From: Romanomermis culicivorax
Taxonomy: Eukaryota; Nematoda; Enoplea; Mermithida; Mermithidae
NCBI GenBank assembly: GCA_963922205.1
Contig: CAWUHX010000276.1
Span: forward strand, 124,001 to 188,000
Direction of reading: 5' to 3'
Length of the DNA stretch: 64,000 nucleotides
Shown here: piece by piece, positions 1-13,862 of the stretch
Layout of the letters: each line of letters starts with the position of its first letter
How positions within the stretch are numbered: the stretch's first letter is position 1
Made by a program: the position numbers and the translations under genes
Notes under the pieces: model-generated
The model's database searches: none
Told to the model about the DNA's origin: nothing
The model's input: only the letters and a program-made list of their open reading frames with translations

Positions 1-3000
1 GCTGAAGTCCCAACCGCTTTCGGCCGACGAAGCGATATTACTGTACAAGTCGGCTTTGTCTTCTGAAAGATATTTTTAACGCAAATATATATTCCTTGGC
101 AAGATGACTATTGACGGATTTTTTTTAAGTTTTAAAGTTAATCGATTAATGCTCGCCTTCCAGCATTGCAGATGAATTCTATTCACAAGGGAAAATATTC
201 TGTAACGATGAGCAGTATATCAAATTCCGATTCCTGCAGCACGTGAAATAAATGGAAAAAAGTTTTTGTGATAAAAAATGAGGAAATGTCAATTAATTGC
301 ATGGTCGAATGATTAATCATAGACAGTGTTTCCTGATTTCTGAAAATTATTTAATCTCTTGACGACGAAGCACGAATTTTTCAGTGCGACCTATATGTTT
401 TAAACGAATCTCCTTGAATTCTGTTCTGATGATTCTTAAAAGTTTTTCACTTCAGTAAGTCTCGTATAGTCATGAAAGTTTGTTCGTGTCACGTTTGTAA
501 CTCTTTCATGAGTTATTCACAGGGATATTTTAGACATGAATGGCTGATTCTGATAACACGGTAAAGGCTGTTCAGAGGACAAATATCAAGTTTGTAGGCG
601 TAATTAATTTTGCACGCTCGAATAATTTTGCTACTGGACATTAAGCATCATGTATCAGGCAGGTAAGGTTGTCTATAAATAGAATCTAATGAGTCAATTA
701 TATGACCCCACGATCTCAACAATGATATACAGAATTCCGATTCAATATATTGAACATAATACTGCCGCATTATTGTTTAAGTTGATCACCACGTGCTGAA
801 AATGCTAATCTTTGTTGAGGATGCTAAGAGATTTGCTCTAGATTCGGAAAAATCCTGAAATTTCGTTAGCTTGGCGTACATTTTAGTGTTTTTTGCGAAA
901 ATCCTCATTTGTTCAATAGATTATGAAGTTAGTATTTGAGGTAACGTTTTTTGCATCAAACTACAGACAATAAATCAAGTTATTTTCTGACTACAGCAAC
1001 TACAGCTGAACGGAAATTTACTACTTGAAGCAATTTCATTATTGCAGTTATTAGCTATGACGTCAACTTGTCTTTATCATCTAATATCTGACATCCTCAC
1101 CTGCGGGCAAATTTTTCGTATGGACGACGTCCAATAAATACGATTCTGGCCTCGGCGTATTGGTCGGCGTATTATAATGAAAAACTCGATGAGTTTGGTT
1201 GTCCATTTCGATTATGAACGATCGTTTTTTCTCCCAAAAATTGACCAATTCCTTTTCTAAAGTTCGCACGTGTCTTTTGACGAATTGGACGTCTTTCGTG
1301 TATTCGAAATAGTCGTTGAGCATCCAGGCCAAAAAAGGTGGTTGAGATCTTTGCAGGTAATAGACTCGGCCGCCGTTGGGGATGAGGCCGTAGCTATAAT
1401 AAGATGAAAAATGAAGTATGAACCTAAAAAATTGGGATCAGTAAGTAAAATTATAACAGTAAGATTTTTGGTTGAAATTTTCAGGAATTCTAGGTAGAAG
1501 GATTGCGTAGTTATATTTCAAAGAACAACTATGATTCGGATACTGCTTGGGGCAGAAGAAAAAACCCAACAGTATGCATCCGTAGAGTGAAGGCAAGGAA
1601 GCTTTGTAGTGTTTGGGATAATTCTCTGTTGAACAGTATTCAAAATTGAATAATTTTAGTTTAAAGAGGTTTATTCCTACTTTTTTCAAAGCGTAAAAGC
1701 ATGAATTTGACTGCAAAATCATTCTTCAAATTTTAATGATAAGTTCTACTTCACTGTACCTATCTCGATGCAGTTTTTTGAATCACTACTCCAAACAGAC
1801 GTCGACAGATAAAAAGACATGCCTGAAAATTTTGCGTTGAATCAACATAACTCCAAACAGAACACGTCAAACAACCAGCCAAAAAAGCTACAAAAAGATA
1901 CAAATTTTTGGAACATAATGTAAAAATACCCGCCCATTTCAAATTAGAGCTGAAGGCTACCTCATCGTTAGAATTTACGTGTTGTCGTAAAATGAAATAA
2001 AATAATTTCTGATTAGGATGCAGAATACTTCATTGAAATAAGAATACTAGAAACGAAAATAATTGATGAACAAAAAGTAAGGGAGGGTTTTTTGGCTCAA
2101 CCTCTGGGCCAAAATTCTGTAATTCACTGTTTAGCTCATTTAAACAGCCTTAGTTGATCGGACTATGTTAATTAGTTTGCAGTCAAGGCGTTAAATATAG
2201 ATGAGATCAAATCAGTAGTTACTGCAGGTACTAAGTTAAAGATAAAACAGAATGAAGGACAGAATGTAGGCGGTGTAGTCTCGACAGTGAATTACTGTAG
2301 ATGCATGTGAAAATCCACGACACGAAACCAAAAAACTGTTTATCTAAGACTGATTCGGTTACATGTGCTCTAGGATTTAAATTTCGAATTTTTGAAATAT
2401 TTCGGGACCAGTTAGGTTCGATTTAACAAAATTGTCTTACTTTCTTAAGCACCCATTCACGACCACCTTTATTTCATGCCTTCTTTCACGCTTACTATTC
2501 CAAAGTTATAACTACAACAGGTCCAAGCAATGAAAATTTTCGTAAGTGCTGACCACATGCCTTTTCAGGCAGTGAATACATGACCAGTAGCAAATTTGCA
2601 GACTATAGGTTGAGTTTACACCTCACAAAATTCTATAGGAGCCGGGTAACAGTGAATATGACTACAGTAAAACGTTTACTTACGTTTCTACTAAATACAG
2701 ATAATTTTCGATCATGCCGCGCGCCGTATCGAACATGTTGCTATGGAATAGACCCAAGAGGATCCAGTAGGCGTCCCAGTAATAAATTTCGCGGAATCGG
2801 CCTCCAGGGATGATGAAAGGATTGGGCAAATTTATAATTGAATATTTATCGGGATTTTCGCCCACGTCTTTTTTGATCTGGAAGGGAAGTTTTTGGATTT
2901 AGAAGAAATTTTTCATTTAAAAAAGGGATTAGTTACTTTTTTCGATAATTTAGACCATTTTAAATGCAACATCGTGGCCCTATGGTGAAAAAAGAAGATT

Positions 3001-3577
3001 GAAAAAACAGAAACAAAATGAACCTAATAAAAACATACCACATTCTGTAACTGCTGTCACTAATGTTTTCTATGGCTGGAGCACTGCTTCTCCAGTCAGT
3101 AAGTGTACTGTTTTCTAATTCTGAACCTGAAAAGCGTAAGTGAAAATGTGGCTTTCAAAATTTCGAGAATTCAAATCTGAAAAGCGGTTAAATACTATAC
3201 GACACGATCAAGAAATGTGTAAATTCTTACCAGGTGGCAAAAAGTGTGATTCTATAAAACGTCCTAGACTTATCGCATTGATACCGCTCATATTCGGAAA
3301 AGCGGTATAGAAAGCGGCCAATGTATCATCTTGAAGCAAAAAATTTCAAGTGAAGGGGGTTTCTGGAAAATCATGATTTGATACGCATACTCGGTGATTT
3401 TATCAACGACATGTCCACATAATCTTTGTTGTCTTTCGTGAAAAGTCGGTGATCGTGCACTGCTTCTAAGATTGGACCTTGGCAGTAGATTTGACTGTCG
3501 CATGGATAAACGTGATCCTTAGCGTGGCAATAACTATAGAGAATACTGATAATCACACTTGTCACAATCGATCGCAT
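1..3577 (-). CDS. Trehalase copy A (GH37), seven exons visible, 3' end outside window
   Basis: Secreted alpha,alpha-trehalase hydrolysing trehalose to glucose. Exons by GT-AG boundaries and reading phase: 3391-3577, 3231-3329, 3039-3126, 2937-2979, 2684-2877, 1101-1393, and 1-62 (continues off the left edge). The ATG at 3575-3577 starts a signal peptide (MRSIVTSVIISILYSYCHA), then VYPCDSQIYCQGPILEAV, the usual N-terminus of animal trehalases. Exon 5 holds the GH37 signature PGGRFREIYYWDAY. Exon 6 holds YGLIPNGGR and NTPRPESY. Exon 7 begins the ESGWDFS motif, which carries the catalytic Asp in this family. Phases match at every junction, so it reads as a functional gene cut by the window edge. 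It is a tandem paralogue of the gene at 29222-35665 with the same splice sites except one. Its fifth and sixth introns are 1290 and 1038 bp, far larger than the 54 and 67 bp counterparts in copy B. Confidence 0.9.
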
Positions 3578-4716
3578 TGTTAGATCAAATCTAAAAATAT
3601 GGAATATGAAAATCAGCAAGTTCACAAGCGTTTTTATGCAAAAATTTCAGACGCATAAATCTTATTTTTGACTCTTCATCGTGATTGATTACAGTATGAT
3701 TTTTCGTAACGTGATTCAGTGCCTGAAATACGCGTTTTTTAAAAATGATCATTAGGCATGGATCACGAGAGATAACGATCCTACAATGAATCCCATTTGC
3801 AATTTTGTCTATTTTTAGTTCAAAATTCAAGAGTCTAAAGTTCAAGCACGTTGCTCAACAATCCATGACGTTAGTGAAATTCCAACCTTAATGATCGAAA
3901 AGAGGCCGTTTTTACGACGACATACAAAAATTGTATTTACGTTTTGAGCCGCCTATTTATAGCTGAAAACACGTGGTGCGAACAGTTGCAGAATCAAAAG
4001 TTATGATTCTTCATATTTTTGTATGAAAAAAATCAGTTTGTGTTATGCATGGACAATTGTGAAAATTTTGAATAACAAGGTCTGGTACCGTTCATGAGGC
4101 TAAGAATTCTGTTTTGACGATGATACATCGGATGGTTCCCTAATATTAGTCTGCTCTTGAAAGAATGCTGTCCATAATAGGGGTACACAAATGTCTGTAT
4201 CATGATTTATTTTGTCTTCAATGTTTTGAGGACAAATTCGGTGATGGCTCGTGCACTACAGCATAATTCGCCCTTGATTTTCAAAAGAAGTTGAAAAAAG
4301 GCAGAGATCTCACATTTTTTCGAATGATCGGTGGATTCTCATGAACTCGGTTTGATGAAACTAAATCAGTGCTTTGTTGTCAATAATGATAACTTTAGTC
4401 ATACTTGATTTTAGCAAATGACTCATGAGTGTAGAATTCTGTATGAAAACGCTGGTAAATATCGTATTTGTTCCTTTAGGCATTATTCAATCTAGGAATG
4501 TAGAGCTACTCATGAATACTTCAGAATCGCTGCAAAACTAGGCAAACTTCAATATGCTCATTTGTTTCATCAACTCCATCTTTCTCTTTTTTATGCAAAT
4601 TCAATCTCTTGTTTTTTTAGTATCCACTAGATAACAGAAACGTTTTATTGGTAAATTCAGCCATGTCGTACATTGTACAATGAAAACAAAAATAAGGAAA
4701 AATTGCTGTTTGAGCA
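3578..4716. other. 5' flank of trehalase A, no gene seen
   Basis: AT-rich DNA upstream of the trehalase A start codon. No conserved coding signal, RNA gene or clear repeat was seen. It presumably holds the promoter, but no element could be assigned. Confidence 0.5.
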
Positions 4717-4967
4717 ACTATAGTCTGTTTTTGTAAAATGCTTCCAAATAGAAAAGTGACACAAATCAGTACTGTCGTCAAAATCGTTTACATAAGGTTT
4801 CTACTGTAAAATTTTTCACTCGAAAAATTGGTGAAGGTTAGGTCAGTAAGCTCACAAATTTCCAGTCCTTCATGATATACTGTTTATCAGGAAATCGCAA
4901 AAATGTGAAATACTACTTGCTTTCCACTTTCATTATTTGGAAGCATTTCAAGAAGGACAGACTATAG
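4717..4967. mobile_element. MITE family M1, copy 1
   Basis: About 251 bp bounded by inverted ends: it opens with ACTATAGTCTGTTTTTGTAA and closes with CAGACTATAG, with matching subterminal AAATGCTTCCAAATA / TATTTGGAAGCATTT. It is nearly identical through its length to 29447-29699. The interior carries GACACAAATCAGTACTGTCG and TACTTGCTTTCCACTTTCAT. It has no coding capacity, so it is a non-autonomous inverted-repeat element. Other copies lie at 44898-45742 and 49615-49890, with diverged relatives elsewhere in the window. Confidence 0.75.
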
Positions 4968-7900
4968 GTTCGGTTTTTTACATGATGAATATTGAATTCA
5001 GAAAAATCTGCTTAGGCCAATGGTGCCGTACGCTTCCAATTTGTGCTCGTTGGAGGGCATTTCAAGGTTCTATCGAAGAACTTACTCCTGTTCTGCATGC
5101 TGGAGTTTTTCTTTGCAATCTTTTTGCTTTAGCTTTTTGCGTAAATTTTTAGAACTGACCTACTGCTCAATGAAGACAATAAACTAACTCTTTGGGTATT
5201 GGCACATAAATTATCGGGCTCTTGAAGTCTGCTTTCTACAGACTAAACGCTATAGTTTATCAGCCAACATTGAAGAAAGTGACTGCTAACCCGAACATTT
5301 TTTGTCATAAATGGATTCTATGTACTCAAAATGCATTTGATTGTCAGAATTTTGACGAGTGATTGTGAGGAGCCATAGATGCACATTGTCAAGAATGAAA
5401 AGTTTCGAACTGCGGTAATTGACAGGAACAAAGAATGGGGTGAAAGTGAGCCACACAGTGCAAGCTGTTGACATGCATGCCTTCGTTGTTCTTAATGCTC
5501 CTCCAGCTTGCGGTCGATGAAACTATGCAGCAGTTGAGAATAAGCTAAACTGCAACAAGATGTCAAAATGGGCTAGGACGTAGATAATCTATTACAACTC
5601 AAACATCTGCTAGCAAACCTGCCTCCATTGAACAGGAATTGACGTCGAGAATCCAGATGGATTGAGTTGGTGACAGTCTGAGTTGTGAATAGCACAAGCA
5701 ATGCCAGGCTCACCAAGTAGTGCACGTCCCGACACGACTCCAAATAAGAAAAGTATGCAAATTTATATGGCCAGCCAACAATCAAAACTGCCCAACACCT
5801 CCTCGTCGTCCGGAACAGTCGAAAAAATTCGAATTAATGAACAATTAGGGCCAAGCAGCCGACTATTTATATCAGCACATTTTTTCAAACCATGCGCCAT
5901 TGTGCTTTAGAGATGCCATGATGGAAAAAAAGATGAAATTATGTTTACCTTGAATATTTAACCAGTTTGGAATCTTTATTGCACCGAAAAGTTTTACGTC
6001 ACGCTGCGTCATATTAATTATTTAAGACAATGCTTAATCAAAAGACGGGTGCGAAGTAGCAAATGATGATGAATATGGCTATAAAGCTTTGTGTTTGTCA
6101 GGAAGAACGACATCATGTTAAATGTTGAGCAGATGCCATCACAAGTTATAAAAAATACGCAATTGTTCAATGGAGTTGATGAAAAGCATGTTGAATGAAA
6201 AATAAAAGACTCATAAGTCCTGAGTATGCTACGGCCTTTCCAGTTGCAGACGCCATCTATTCCGTGAATATAATTTTTATTTCAGGGTAGTGAATTGCAG
6301 TAAAACATTTTCAGCTTTGTTTTTGTCGTTAATTTTCCACTCCTTAACTTCTTCAAGCATCATTGTCGAACAAACAGTTACAGTAGACTAACAACATACA
6401 GTGTGAACATTCTATCAAAAAAATCAAGGACAAAACGTGGTGACCAACGTGTTTTTGTTTTTTTTTGTTTTTCTCTAACCTAAAACTCATTAATTAGTTT
6501 TGTGTTTTCTACGATTTTCATCTGTTCGACCTAAATGATCTGAAATTACGATAAAATATGAAAATATAGATAGACGATAAAGATTTTTTGTATTCAAAAT
6601 AGAAAGGGCAAGATTATTTTTAGTTTGGATTGGGCTAAAATAGTGTTGAAAGAAAATAAACGAATGTGATAAAGTTGGGAATGTTTAGGTATAAATCCTA
6701 AAATTCCATGGTTATAGCGCAATTGACAGCCTAAACGAATTCAAATCAAAGTTTGGTTAGAGATGATTGATGATATTGAGTTAAATACGTTGGCCTAACA
6801 AAACCGTTTAGCTAAAAAAGTGTTTATCACATAGCTTAATCTAGCTTCTCACATTAAAATTATATGACTACATCTACAGTATATTAAAAGCAATACTCTT
6901 TCGTACTAACCATTGCGTTTTTTATAATTTTTTTAATTTATACTTCGCATCGTAGTCGCATTGCTATTGCAACTGTAATTCTCCAAAACTTTCGATACTT
7001 CTCCAACTGACGATCGGAGGTTTACAAGAGTAAATCCCTAAATTTAACATGCTACGCATTGTATAGCCGACAGCAAATGAGCAATGTTACACAACCGTTC
7101 TCCGGTACAAAGCATTGAAAGTTTGCCTATGTTTGATCTAAAGAATAACAAAACATATGAACATATATTTATGGCAAATTTATTTTAAAATGACACATGC
7201 AGCGACAAATAAAAAATTAGGCTCCATTTGATATGCTATTTTCACGAAGTAGAAAACTTTAGGAACACTAAATTTCTTCACGACAATGGAAAGGTCAAAA
7301 TAATAGAAAATCCGCAATGCTTAACCACGTTTGATTTGAATAAAACTGTGATTAATATCTGAGTGTTCCTGGATAAATTTAGACCGTTTTACGAGGTTGT
7401 GAAAAGAACTTTTCGCTTACCTTGTTTACCGCACATGGACAAGAAATTTCATCATTCATTACAGTAGAGAGAGCTTTATTTATTTCTCCATATTGGAAGT
7501 ACTTTCATAGGATCGCTGTATCGATCATTTCGAACTAAATGTGTATAGTCGCATAAATACCTCATGTGATGGAAGGCTTAATTTACGCTGTTATGGAGTT
7601 AGAACCTTTGAAACTTGACCAAAATTCAGAGTTGCGTAAAGTAGAAATTGTTAACAGATGATTAGTAACACCAGTATTATTTCAGATAATCTGTCGAATG
7701 CATGTTTTGTCATTTCAAACATGTTCCAGTGTTTGCTGAAATCGGGTATAGACAAAGTTTCTATTGTTTAGGAGATATATGCAAATAACGTTGTCATGGG
7801 CTGTCGAATACGGAATAACATGCGTTGAAGACACCTAGAGATATGAGATCTGCAGAAAAATCAGAAAATTGTAAAAAAATTGAAATTCAATCCCTAAATT

Positions 7901-8094
7901 TGTCAATCCATAGAAAATTATATAAGTTGGTGGCTTTGCATATCAACCAATGGGGAATTTCGAATATGCATGGAATATTGACATACGACAATTAGAGTAT
8001 ATTTTCTATCGAACACAAAAGATCAGAACGTAAAGGCGAACTGCCGTTTTTTGCGCAGTAATTAGGGGGAACTGACCAATCAGAAACACACTAT
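4968..8094. other. Gene-free AT-rich interval
   Basis: Only short frames without recognisable domains or plausible splice-joined exons. No tRNA-like fold or complete inverted-repeat element was noticed. Confidence 0.45.
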
Positions 8095-8665
8095 ACCTCG
8101 AGATGGGATCGCAAGCGATATCGCCAGCCAGACAGAAATAAGTTTACTGCATAGCCTTTCGCTCATCGCGAGGATAGACACTTTTCTAAACTAGCGATAT
8201 CGCGCCGAGCGAAGAAAGCCAAATTTTTAATTTCTGACCATTTTCATCCCTGTTTTTTTCAATATTAATGTTTATTTGGGGATTTTAATCAAATTTATAG
8301 CTAGTGTGCATCTCCCCGACTGATTTTGGTCGAAAATTCTTTAAAGATTTTGGATTTTCGAAAATCTCAATTTTTTTTGCGTTTTCATCGTTCGTGTTGT
8401 TTTAATTTTCTTAATTGCAGAAAAAGTTTTATTTCCCTAATATCTTTGACGTAGGAGTATCAGCTCTTGAAAAATTTTGCTATATGGAATCTTTATTTTT
8501 CTTTAAATCTTTAAAAAATCTATAAAAATCTTTAATCTTCAAATCTTAATCTTAATCTTTAAAAAAAATAAAATTGCCACAGTAAATTCACATCTCGATA
8601 GCGATATCGCGCCATCGCTATGTTCTATACTCGCTATCCTCGGAGGATAGCTTCGCGTGATAAGT
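8095..8665. repeat. Palindromic block built on TAGCGATATCGC
   Basis: Two GC-rich clusters (about 8095-8220 and 8590-8665) share AGCGATATCGC and GAGGATAG words in both orientations around an AT-rich core. The right cluster contains CTATCCTCGGAGGATAG, a perfect short palindrome. The arrangement resembles a decayed foldback or inverted-repeat element. No ORF lies inside. Confidence 0.45.
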
Positions 8666-11267
8666 AACAGTGAGGCTTAAGATCTGCTCTGGTTACTGTA
8701 AGGCGACACTTTTAGGGGGACTGTTTTCCAGAACATCTGTTGTAATGGAGCATTTTTCAGCAGACTGATATTTCTCCCACCGCACATGTTCCGAACAAGG
8801 CCTTTTTTGTTGAGCCCTGATTGGGATGGTTGCACTCATCCTAGCGCTGTCCAGAAGTAGGACAGCTCTGGTGCCACACTCTGAACTTTAACTTCGGCAA
8901 CCGAAGTCAATGCACGGACAAATATGTCTGGAAGCTGCAATTTTGCCCACTAAGGCTGTTTTAAATTGTTTAAATTCTGTTTTTCTTGAAATTCTTGTAA
9001 GTAATAAAACTGAAAATTAAGTTGAATTAAATTAATTAATTAATTAATGAAATAAAAATAAATGACAGTTTTAAGGTTTTTTGTTTTATTATGTGTCACA
9101 TTGTACTGCAGATTTCTGAGCATACTCAACTAATAAGAACTTTTGAGCAAAAAATTATTCAGGAAACGCTTTATATAAACAATTTTGACGGCATGTACTA
9201 GTTTTGGTCATTTTTTATTTACAAGCATTTTATTAAAAATAGAATATAGACAGTGTTATGAATTAACGAGTTTAAATATTCCCTTATTAGAAGATGCCTA
9301 ACGAGAATATCCTATTGAAATTTCAATTTCAAATTTAGTTCAAACGGCGTTTAGACTTCTGCACTATGTTTAAGATGTAAAATGATCGTTTTTCTATCAT
9401 GTTTAATGTCTTGATCAAAAACTGTCAACCAATAAACATTAAAAAATACTATTTATTAAATTTTTCGTTTCTATATTTCCCCAAATTTTTTTTCTCATGT
9501 CAAGAATTGCAAGTCTGTTTACTTTTGTCTTATTGTTTATTTTCTTTTTTCCCCGTTCCTTCAGTTTTTTAAATCTTATTTGACTAATTTTAACGTATGT
9601 CATTTTTTTCTTATGACAAATATTGTCATTGAGATGAGCCAATTAGTAGAAAATGAAAAACGGTGACCTTGATAAAAAGTGACGCCCGATCATTTTCAAT
9701 ATATTTTTTTACTTCATGCAGCATTTGTCTAGAACTTAAAAATTAGGTATGCTGAATGGATTGTTGAATCATGCTTAGCATGCAAAGTATTATTTATGTG
9801 AAAACTCACCAAGTCGTATCCTGGGCAGTGTTAATTCCATTGATTTGTAGTTCCACAATGAAAACAACCTTCTACAGCAGCCAAAACTCTTTGACTCGAA
9901 CGAAATACTTGCACTTGAAAATAATTTAAATTTGACATAACTTACAAACACGTGTTTAATCTCCAAACCAGATTTAATATTTGTTTTGAAGCACCCCATT
10001 GTACTAGTTTCGATGTGTTATTGCGGCAACTTTGACATAATTGCACATAATTATAGTATATCATGTTGATGACGAAACATCGAACATTATAGTGATTAAC
10101 GTGATATTATGACATATTGAGTAATCGTAAAACAATGAAAGCTATATAGGGGACATGAGTTTTTTTTGAGACAGCGCCCACAGTAAAAAATCTAAGGGTG
10201 GTTTTTGAACGCTTAAATTCCATATTACTATAGTCCATTCATTTTGAAATGATCAATGCAGCGGGCGGGGTTTCAGCAGGGCAGCCTTACTAGATATCAG
10301 GAAATCAATTTCTATAATCTTGAAATGATTGAAAAGAGTGATCGTCAAGGACTCTGTATCACGAAAGAAAAATTTATTGATTAGAGTCAACGAGCCTTCC
10401 ATAATTTTGAATAAAAAATTCTATGCGGCTTCGATGCATTGATCATTTCAAAATAAAGGATATAGTGCCGTCTGCAATTGGTTGCACAAAAAGTAGAAAT
10501 GCAAGTGAGAATTTATGTTTTCGGCTAAGGAACTCTGAATTACTGTGGTGGAGGGCGCCAAATCCGAAAGATGGGAAAAGATGAGTTTGATAAGCTCAAG
10601 TCAGATTCAGGTTCAGTATTTTTGAGATTATATTTTGGCGAGAAGTGACAAGGCAGTGATCAATAAACACGAGCATATAATGAAAAAAGACAATTAAAAA
10701 ACAGTAAAGCAGCGATCTTAAAACTAAAGGACGAAAACATATACAAACTAGTATATTGAATTTTGATTATAAAAACTTGGCAAAAACTTAAATGTTCAAA
10801 AACGAGAATAATCAAGGATTGTTTCCTGGCTTTGAACCGTTAAACAAACGAAACCATCCAATAATCGACCTCATGAGCCCAAAATTCATTAGGTAGGATT
10901 CGTAACATTCGAATACGTCGTCTATTTGTTCATTATACCGCCAATTTGTGATATCTGTTAACTTAATGTAAATAATTGAACTCCTGGGTCAAAAATGTAT
11001 ACACGATATTTTAGTCACAGTTTTTGGATCGTCGATAATATTTAATATTTGGCAATGAGAGAATTTTTGTGGTAATTTGACAAACTAATTTTTAGCTTTG
11101 TTGCATTATTTCTTCCAAGTTATATTTTTCCTTGCAATAAAAAAAAAAGAATGCATGAAAAACTTTTTTTGTTGGGAAATCACTGATCCTCATTGATATG
11201 GCCACCATAAATCGGAGCGCCTTTACACGAAAGTGCTTCTAACATGATCTATGCTGTGAATTTCCAG
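8666..11267. other. Gene-free interval with diverged M1-like repeat
   Basis: About 8960-9255 resembles MITE M1 at both ends (TTCTTGTAAGTAATAAAACTG on the left, TTTACAAGCATTTTATTA on the right) and includes an ATTAATTA microsatellite near 9028. The rest shows no supported gene. Confidence 0.4.
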
Positions 11268-11526
11268 CTCACCTGGAGATAGCTGCAGAGAAATCGAGAT
11301 CTCGCAATGACGATTTCCGATACATCGAAGAACAAGAGAAAGCTTCAAGTCATTGGTCTTCTAACATAACACACACTATGCAGTGGATGACCAGCTCTGC
11401 TGCAAAGAAGTTGAAAATCTGGAGGTTATTGACTTTAGCAACTAACCATTGTTGCAGACGAGGATTCATTATCTGCTGAAGGAGCAGAAAGAGCTTCGAA
11501 CTCAAGTCATTGAAATCCTGATGTAA
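11268..11526 (+). CDS. Possible small exons, bZIP-like coiled coil (tentative)
   Basis: Three short open stretches, each after an AG acceptor, give coherent helical peptides: from 11268 (IAAEKSRSRNDDFRYIEEQ), from 11394 (DDQLCCKEVENLE) and from 11458 (RIHYLLKEQKELRTQVIEIL), ending at TAA 11524-11526. The first resembles the AA-x-x-S-R-x-R core of a bZIP basic region; the others continue with leucine- and glutamate-rich heptads. Joining them needs introns of under 40 bp, and the second donor (GTTATT) is weak. No upstream exon supplying the conserved Asn or a start codon was found. It could be a decayed bZIP gene, part of a real one, or chance. Confidence 0.25.
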
Positions 11527-13324
11527 ATCTTTGTTACGGCAAAACCTTTGTGCAAAAATTGAAAATTTCATAATTATTTATTTTCACAATTATCCACCGT
11601 AAAAACGATGACTGACCGCCGATAGATGAACCTCGGACAACATCTAAACAATAGACAGCGACTGTTTCTTTGGTATGTCAAATTAAATCTCAAGTTTCTA
11701 AGATGCAACGTTAGGATACGCAAATTGGGGAAGCGAAAATATGTTGGCATCGTATATCGGCAGCAAGGGAAATTTGCGGTCAAACTAATTTTTGCCATAC
11801 TTTAACCACACATAACTGCGTCAAATATTGAATTTCACAATTTTAAATAATTTTTTAAAATCAACGATGTTTTTCTATTGACACCCGATTTATTACGTTT
11901 TAGAAGTAGACCTCATTTTTGTTTGACATCACTCATACAACTCCAGATCCACCGCGCCGAATTATGGTTGCCACTTGAGTGTTTGGGGTGGACTGCTGGA
12001 AAATCACAAAATACTTGTATTTTCCAACATGGAAAGTACAGTAACTCGAAAGTAATATGAAAAAGCGTTATCTTGTGAACTGAGAAACAACGATTTTATC
12101 GTAATTGACGTTAACTTTACCTGGTTATCAGAAACAAAACAAACTGAGAACAGAAAATGACGCACGACAAGAAAAGAAGAAGCAAACACGAAAAGCTTTA
12201 TCCTTACTCATTTTTCTCTTCAAGACTCCAGCCTGTTTGTCGCTTAATTCATTTTTCGATGGTTGCAGGTCGCGTTGGGTGACCTTCACTTCGATAAGCT
12301 CGTTCGTCTCGGCTATTCACATTTTGCATTGTATGTATCCTGCTGGCTAATTTTCAGCATTTCTTCACTTCTTTCAAACATATTCCATTCTGAGAAAGTA
12401 ATCCCGTCAAAGTTGAAATGTTATAAAAATAGCAGAATATCTTCCAGATAGTTGGCATATTTATTATAATGTGTTATGTATTACCCATTAATTTACACTG
12501 GCTTTGTATAAATATCTAAAATAATCTCAAAATTTACCAAAATAGACGTGTAGAAAATCCACTAGTGCAGTAGAATATAGTCTTAGTTACTGATCACAAA
12601 GTTCTTGTGAGCTAACTCATAGTTTTGTGCACTTACGCTTTACTGATTGAACATAAAAAAGAGATATCATATGATATATATAGAAGCGATCTGATTCGAG
12701 TCACTGGTATCAAAAAAGCCTCTCATATGATGTAGTTCTGTCTTGCACCATTTTTAATTGCAAACTTCCGAACATGCAGTTATCAGAGATAGATTCTTTG
12801 TTGGAATTCGAAACGATCTATGGTCGGCATGTTCCGGCTGCTCCTGTTCTCCAGCATGGCTGATATTTTTTGGGGAATTTCTGCGACTTCATTGCAAAAA
12901 TAATTCGGGTTAGAGTGGTATTAAGCTATAAAATGCATACCAATTAATTTAATTTTATGCTATCAACAAGTCATCAACATCTTGATCATCAACAAGTAAC
13001 TATTTGCAATGGAAAAAATGGTGGGCTGAGTTTCTTAACACAGTCTATTTGAGCAAAATTTCTGCCCACAACAAAATCTGTAGTCTTTCGAAATTTTCTT
13101 TTTGCAGTCATTGAGATCTGACGAAAGAAGATCCTTTCAAAGCTCATGATACAAATTGACCTGATAGATAATTTCATCTAACATTACAGTGATGTCCATT
13201 GTAAAAATGTTTTTTCTCTGGGTGACCTTAATTTGGATGACTACAACTTGAGAAAAACAAAACGTTGGCCTACGATTCATGGTCATTTATGGATTTTTAG
13301 TTTTTTTTATTCCAAGCCGCTCAT
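11527..13324. other. Interval with weak coding-like stretches only
   Basis: Plus-strand open stretches at 12105-12350 and 12263-12451 (the latter after an AG acceptor at about 12268) have basic or hydrophobic composition but no recognisable domain. Nothing here is firm enough to call a gene. Confidence 0.35.
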
Positions 13325-13862
13325 TTGAGATACGATTTCTGAGAGGTTCGATCTTCCTTATGATAAGTTGAAAATCAATCATACTCCAAAATGAGGTAGT
13401 TTGGGTAGCTTCGTGCGCTTAGTTCCATTGTATCATTTAAATTGAAAATTTACGCCACTATTGATGATTTTTTGGAATTCTTCAGTAGTCGTGTTAGCCA
13501 CGTGATGTTTCAAGATTGAAGTGATCTTATTCGATAAATGAATATTTATTTAGAGGATAGGCTATATTTTCGTGCAATATTTACAGTAAATTATTGCATA
13601 TTACACCTTTCAAGAGAACTTTAGGTGTCGAAAATGAGCCAACAAAATTATAAAAATTTCGTTTATGAGCACCCCCGAGCACCTTCCCATCGGATGCTAC
13701 AGAATTTCATTTTCTCGTTTAATAGCTCATGCATTCTTACTGTATTGATAAAATTTTCATCAAGGCTTTTGTACCGTTTAGGGAGCTGTACACCTCTGAA
13801 GAAAGCATACTTTGGAAATCGCTCAGAAGTCACTCCGTTTTCCCAGCGGCCCTTGTCTACCC
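13325..13862 (-). repeat. Dispersed repeat R3, uninterrupted copy
   Basis: Read on the minus strand it runs from GGTAGACAAGGGCC through AAGTATGCTTTCTTCAGA, GCATCCGATGGGAAGGTGCTC and AATAATTTACTGTAAATATT to CTCAGAAATCGTATCTC. The same order occurs on the plus strand at 15526-15749 and resumes at 25055-25410. It defines a roughly 540 bp repeat and serves as the empty-site reference for the retrotransposon. No protein is evident. Confidence 0.7.
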
